Part shown: positions 32,235 through 35,084 of the stretch, piece after piece
Layout: each line of letters starts with the position of its first letter
How positions within the stretch are numbered: the first letter of the stretch is position 1
NCBI GenBank assembly: GCA_045531755.1
Contig: JAZSEP010000074.1
Coordinates: 1-35,084, forward strand
From: UBA11540 sp045531755
Lineage (GTDB): Bacteria > Bacillota > Clostridia > Oscillospirales > Ruminococcaceae
Length of the DNA: 35,084 nt
Direction of reading: 5' to 3'
Notes under the pieces: model-generated
What the model saw: the letters and a program-made list of their open reading frames with translations, nothing else
What the model was told of the DNA's origin: nothing
Databases searched by the model: none
Program-made: the position numbers and the translations under genes

Positions 32235-33155
32235 TTAAATTTCTGTAAACATTTCGGTGGAAAGGTATCTGTCGCCAGTGTCCGGAAGAAGCACTACCAA
32301 CAGCTTGCCCTCGTTTTCGGGGCGGTTTGCGACCTTGATTGCCGCGGAAAGTGCCGCACCTGACGAAATCCCAACGAGTATTCCCTCTTTTTTCGCGAGG
32401 GTTCTTGCTGCATGATATGCCTCTTCGGTGGTGACGGTGATTATCTCGTCGTACACCTTGGTATCAAGCACCTCGGGAACAAATCCTGCGCCTATGCCCT
32501 GCAGCTTGTGAGCGCCCGACTCGCCCTTCGACAATACAGGAGAATCGGCGGGCTCGATGCCGACAATCTTTATATCGGGGTTTTGGGATTTGAGATATCG
32601 TCCCGTACCGCTTATCGTTCCGCCCGTGCCGACGCCTGCGACGAAGATATCCACCTTGCCGTCGGTGTCCTCCCAGATTTCAGGGCCTGTGGTTTTTTCG
32701 TGAGCTTTCGGGTTTGCAGGGTTTGAAAACTGTCCTGCAACGATACTGCCCTCTATCTCCTTTGAAAGCTCCTCTGCTCTTTTGATTGCGCCTGCCATAC
32801 CGAGCTTGCCGTCTGTCAAAATGACCTCTGCGCCGTAGGCCTTCATAAGCGCAATTCTTTCTGCCGACATTGTATCGGGCATGGTGATTACCACCTTATA
32901 CCCCTTTGCGGCGGCGATTGCGGAAAGGCCGATTCCCGTATTGCCCGAGGTGGGCTCGATTATGGTGCTTCCCTTTTTGAGCTTTCCGCTCTTTTCGGCA
33001 TCCTCAATCATCTCAAGCGCTACGCGGTCCTTGACCGAGCCTGCGGGGTTGAAGCTTTCGATTTTTGCAACTAATTTCGCTTTTGTGTCGAAGCTTTTAA
33101 GCTCCAAAAGCGGTGTTTTTCCTACAAGCTCTGCGATTGAGCCGTATATTCTCAT
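32235..33155 (-). CDS. cysK: Cysteine synthase A (O-acetylserine sulfhydrylase)
   Basis: CysK makes cysteine from O-acetylserine and sulfide with pyridoxal phosphate. The 306-residue protein has the PLP lysine in NPAGSVKDR (Lys42), the phosphate-binding and substrate loop EPTSGNTGIGL, the GVGTGGTISG motif and the C-terminal LLPDTGDRYLST end. Length is normal. It starts two bases after the ABC exporter stop codon and must share its transcript, an unusual partner. serC and serA elsewhere in the window supply the serine precursor; cysE is not in the window. Confidence 0.96.
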   Translation of the reverse strand: MRIYGSIAELVGKTPLLELKSFDTKAKLVAKIESFNPAGSVKDRVALEMIEDAEKSGKLKKGSTIIEPTSGNTGIGLSAIAAAKGYKVVITMPDTMSAERIALMKAYGAEVILTDGKLGMAGAIKRAEELSKEIEGSIVAGQFSNPANPKAHEKTTGPEIWEDTDGKVDIFVAGVGTGGTISGTGRYLKSQNPDIKIVGIEPADSPVLSKGESGAHKLQGIGAGFVPEVLDTKVYDEIITVTTEEAYHAARTLAKKEGILVGISSGAALSAAIKVANRPENEGKLLVVLLPDTGDRYLSTEMFTEI

Positions 33156-33157
33156 AG

Positions 33158-34903
33158 CTATTCCTCCGAAGTGTAGGTGTTATACAGGTCGTAGTAGACG
33201 CCCTGTTTCTGCATCAGCTCGCTGTGGCTTCCCTCTTCCTCAATGCCGTTATTGCCAAGCACGATAATTCTGTCGGCATTCTTGATGGTGGTGAGGCGGT
33301 GGGCAATGATGAGGGTGGTTCTGCCCTTTGCGAGTCTTGACAAGGACTGCTGGACAAGTCTTTCGCTCTCGTTGTCAAGCGCGCTCGTTGCCTCGTCGAG
33401 AATGAGCATCGGCGGGTCTTTGAGGAACACTCTCGCGATGGAGATTCTCTGCTTCTGACCGCCCGAAAGCTTGACTCCGCGTTCTCCGACGTATGTATCA
33501 TAGCCGTCGGGAAGCTGTTTTATGAAGGAGTCTGCGCCTGCAAGCTGTGCGGCGCGGATTATCTCTTCCTCGGTAGCGTCGGGTTTACCGTAGGCGATAT
33601 TTTCTCTGACAGAGCCGGAGAAGAGGTAGACGTCCTGCTGTACCATACCGATATTGTCGCGGAGAGATTTTACGGAAATTTCTCTTATATCCTTGCCGTC
33701 AATCAAAATCGTTCCGCTGTCTATGTCGTAAAATCGCGGTATAAGCGAGGAAATTGTAGTTTTTCCTCCGCCCGAGGGTCCTACGAGAGCGACACATTGG
33801 CCTGCATCTATCTTCATAGAAAGGTTGTCGAGGACCTTGTCGTTTTCCTCGGAGTATCTGAAGTTTACGTTTTTGAATTCAATAGACCCTTTCACGTCGG
33901 TGAGGTCTTCGGCGTTCTTCGCGTCGACTATAGTCGGGTCGGTGTCCACAACCTCGAAAAACCTCTCGATACCCGTCATTCCGCGCTGGAACTGCTCGGC
34001 AAACTCGACTATTCTGCGGATAGAGGTCAGCAGAGTGCTGACAAACAAAAGATATGCGACAAAGTCTGCCGCCGAGATACCGCCGTCCTTGAGGAACAGT
34101 GCGCCGATAACGACGATTATCATATACATCACACCGTCGGAAAAACGAGTGAAGGAATGGAAACCGCCCATATAGGAATATACCTTGGATTTTATATCAA
34201 GGAAGCCGAGGTTTCCTTTTTCAAACTTCTTTTTCTCGATTTCCTCGTTTGCAAAGGATTTTACGACGCGGATGCCGAGAAGGCTGTCCTCAACCTGCGA
34301 GTTGAGTTCCGCAACCTTTTTTCTCGATTCTCTGAAGCCCTCGCGCATTTTGCGGTTGAAGTGGTAGAGAATTATCACCATCGGGGGCAGTACTGCAAAC
34401 AATATGAGGGTCAGCGTAAGGTTCATAGTGCAGAGAATTACAAAGGAAGCGATTATCTTTATTCCTGCGATGAAAAATTCCTCGGGGCAATGATGTGCGA
34501 ACTCGGTTACGTCGAAAAGGTCGCTTGTAATTCTCGACATCAGCGTTCCTATCTTGGTGTTGTCGTAGTAGGAAAACGGAAGCTTCTGCAGGTGGCTGAA
34601 CATATCGCGTCTTAAATCGGTTTCAATCTTCGTTCCCATTACGTGACCGATTGCAGACATATAATAGTACGCGCCCGCATCTATGATGCGAAGGACGAGA
34701 TACACAATTCCGCACTTTGCGATAAAATCAAGCGTTATGAGCTCGGGACTTGTGCTTGCGCGGTCGGTTATCTCGCGGACGATGAGCGGCAAAACTATCT
34801 CACAAAGGGTTGTGAGCGCCGCACAGAAAAGGTCCATTATGAGTGTACCCGTATACTTTTTATAATATGGCATAAAACGCCTTATCTTTCCTTTTGTCTT
34901 CAT
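33158..34903 (-). CDS. ABC exporter, fused membrane and ATPase domains
   Basis: The 581-residue protein has a six-helix type IV exporter membrane domain (about 15-300) and a nucleotide-binding domain with Walker A (GPSGGGKTT), signature LSGGQKQRISIAR and Walker B (MLILDEATSALD). It is a half-transporter that works as a dimer; substrates of such proteins include lipids, peptides and drugs and cannot be predicted here. Translation starts at 34903, preceded by GGAGGA; the longer frame to 35053 begins with TTG, overlaps the end of another gene and lacks a ribosome binding site. It is followed by cysK after two bases. Confidence 0.92.
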   Translation of the reverse strand: MKTKGKIRRFMPYYKKYTGTLIMDLFCAALTTLCEIVLPLIVREITDRASTSPELITLDFIAKCGIVYLVLRIIDAGAYYYMSAIGHVMGTKIETDLRRDMFSHLQKLPFSYYDNTKIGTLMSRITSDLFDVTEFAHHCPEEFFIAGIKIIASFVILCTMNLTLTLILFAVLPPMVIILYHFNRKMREGFRESRKKVAELNSQVEDSLLGIRVVKSFANEEIEKKKFEKGNLGFLDIKSKVYSYMGGFHSFTRFSDGVMYMIIVVIGALFLKDGGISAADFVAYLLFVSTLLTSIRRIVEFAEQFQRGMTGIERFFEVVDTDPTIVDAKNAEDLTDVKGSIEFKNVNFRYSEENDKVLDNLSMKIDAGQCVALVGPSGGGKTTISSLIPRFYDIDSGTILIDGKDIREISVKSLRDNIGMVQQDVYLFSGSVRENIAYGKPDATEEEIIRAAQLAGADSFIKQLPDGYDTYVGERGVKLSGGQKQRISIARVFLKDPPMLILDEATSALDNESERLVQQSLSRLAKGRTTLIIAHRLTTIKNADRIIVLGNNGIEEEGSHSELMQKQGVYYDLYNTYTSEE

Positions 34904-34934
34904 TTCGTCCTCCAAAAAAATAACATACACATTC

Positions 34935-34942
34935 ATTGTAAC
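34935..34942 (-). promoter_or_regulatory. Likely -10 element of the ABC exporter-cysK transcript
   Basis: On the minus strand TACAAT (34940-34935) with a TGT just upstream gives an extended -10; no good -35 box is visible 16-18 bases upstream. The start codon at 34903 is about 32 bases beyond the -10 box. Confidence 0.4.
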
Positions 34943-34964
34943 ACATTGTCGCGAAAAAGAAAAG

Positions 34965-34990
34965 AAGACGGAGAAAATTTTCTCCGTCTT
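34965..34990 (-). terminator. Terminator of the gene entering from the right edge
   Basis: A perfect 26-base palindrome (34965-34977 with 34978-34990) whose centre AAAATTTT forms the loop, followed on the minus strand by TTCTTTTCTTTTT. It overlaps the last base of the stop codon of the truncated zinc-ribbon gene and separates it from the ABC exporter. Confidence 0.75.
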
Positions 34991-35084
34991 TAATCTCTTT
35001 TTCCCGATTCGCCGCAGGTACGGCAGTTTCCGCTTCCGTAACAGCTCGAACAATTTGGGGTTACCGTGTCCCCTGCGCCTGCAT
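34990..35084 (-). CDS. C-terminal end of a zinc-ribbon protein (truncated by window edge)
   Basis: In the minus-strand frame read from 35082 the last 30 codons before a TAA at 34992-34990 encode a cysteine-rich end with CSSCYGSGNC and CRTCGESGK, that is CxxC, then CxxC pairs with GSG spacing, similar to DnaJ-type or other zinc-ribbon tails. The gene is cut by the window, so its size and function cannot be given. A perfect palindromic terminator directly follows the stop codon, which supports this frame being real. The frame of the ABC exporter runs across the same bases, but that gene starts later. Confidence 0.55.
   Translation of the reverse strand, partial: AGAGDTVTPNCSSCYGSGNCRTCGESGKRD

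Noticed and set aside
34904..35053. N-terminal extension of the ABC exporter starting at TTG 35053
   Set aside because: It crosses the end of another gene and a terminator and has no ribosome binding site, whereas GGAGGA precedes the ATG at 34903.

Overview
The window looks like chromosomal DNA of an anaerobic, gut-type Firmicute of the class Clostridia, probably uncultured. Signs are AGGAGG-type ribosome binding sites, strong sigma-A promoters, a queG-like/femAB/darA/holB/ricT operon of Firmicute type, an electron-bifurcating lactate dehydrogenase-type etfB-etfA-FAD dehydrogenase operon, a clostridial 2[4Fe-4S] ferredoxin and no aerobic respiration genes. The genus cannot be read from the sequence. 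I see no tRNA, rRNA, CRISPR array, insertion sequence or prophage, and no gene-free stretch longer than 300 bases.

Layout. 1-2.4 kb: a membrane-tethered CBM9-like surface protein and prfB. 2.4-6.7 kb: a cell-wall M23 peptidase (G5 + LysM) divergent from a serC-serA serine operon, each with a clear promoter. 6.7-11.0 kb: a ferredoxin with its own promoter, then a minus-strand operon running queG-like, femAB-like, darA, holB, ricT. 11.0-21.2 kb: a nine-gene minus-strand catabolic operon. 21.4-22.3 kb: its divergent RpiR-type regulator. 22.3-26.5 kb: a secreted transglutaminase-like protein divergent from an EF-G paralogue. 26.5-29.9 kb: etfB-etfA-FAD dehydrogenase, matching the lctBCD order of Acetobacterium. 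29.9-35.1 kb: a tandem PII-like protein coupled to a DUF1538 membrane protein, then cysK and an ABC exporter, and the last codons of a zinc-ribbon protein at the right edge.

The most interesting part is the nine-gene operon at 11,087-21,159. In transcription order it encodes a FucI/AraA-type sugar isomerase, an alkyl-DHAP-synthase-like FAD oxidoreductase, a GlcF-like 2[4Fe-4S] protein that has lost its CCG cysteines, a class II aldolase, a PfkB kinase, an IolB-type isomerase, a DUF4867-like protein, an FGGY kinase, and a single-chain electron transfer flavoprotein in which EtfB and a shortened EtfA are fused. Together these look like an anaerobic route that isomerises, phosphorylates and splits a sugar or sugar acid and sends electrons from one oxidation step through FAD, Fe-S clusters and the fused ETF. 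The substrate is not known, no transporter is encoded beside it, and I do not recognise the combination as a described pathway.

A second possible system is the DUF1538 membrane protein, an internally duplicated probable transporter, with a translationally coupled two-domain PII-like protein that may sense a small molecule and gate it.
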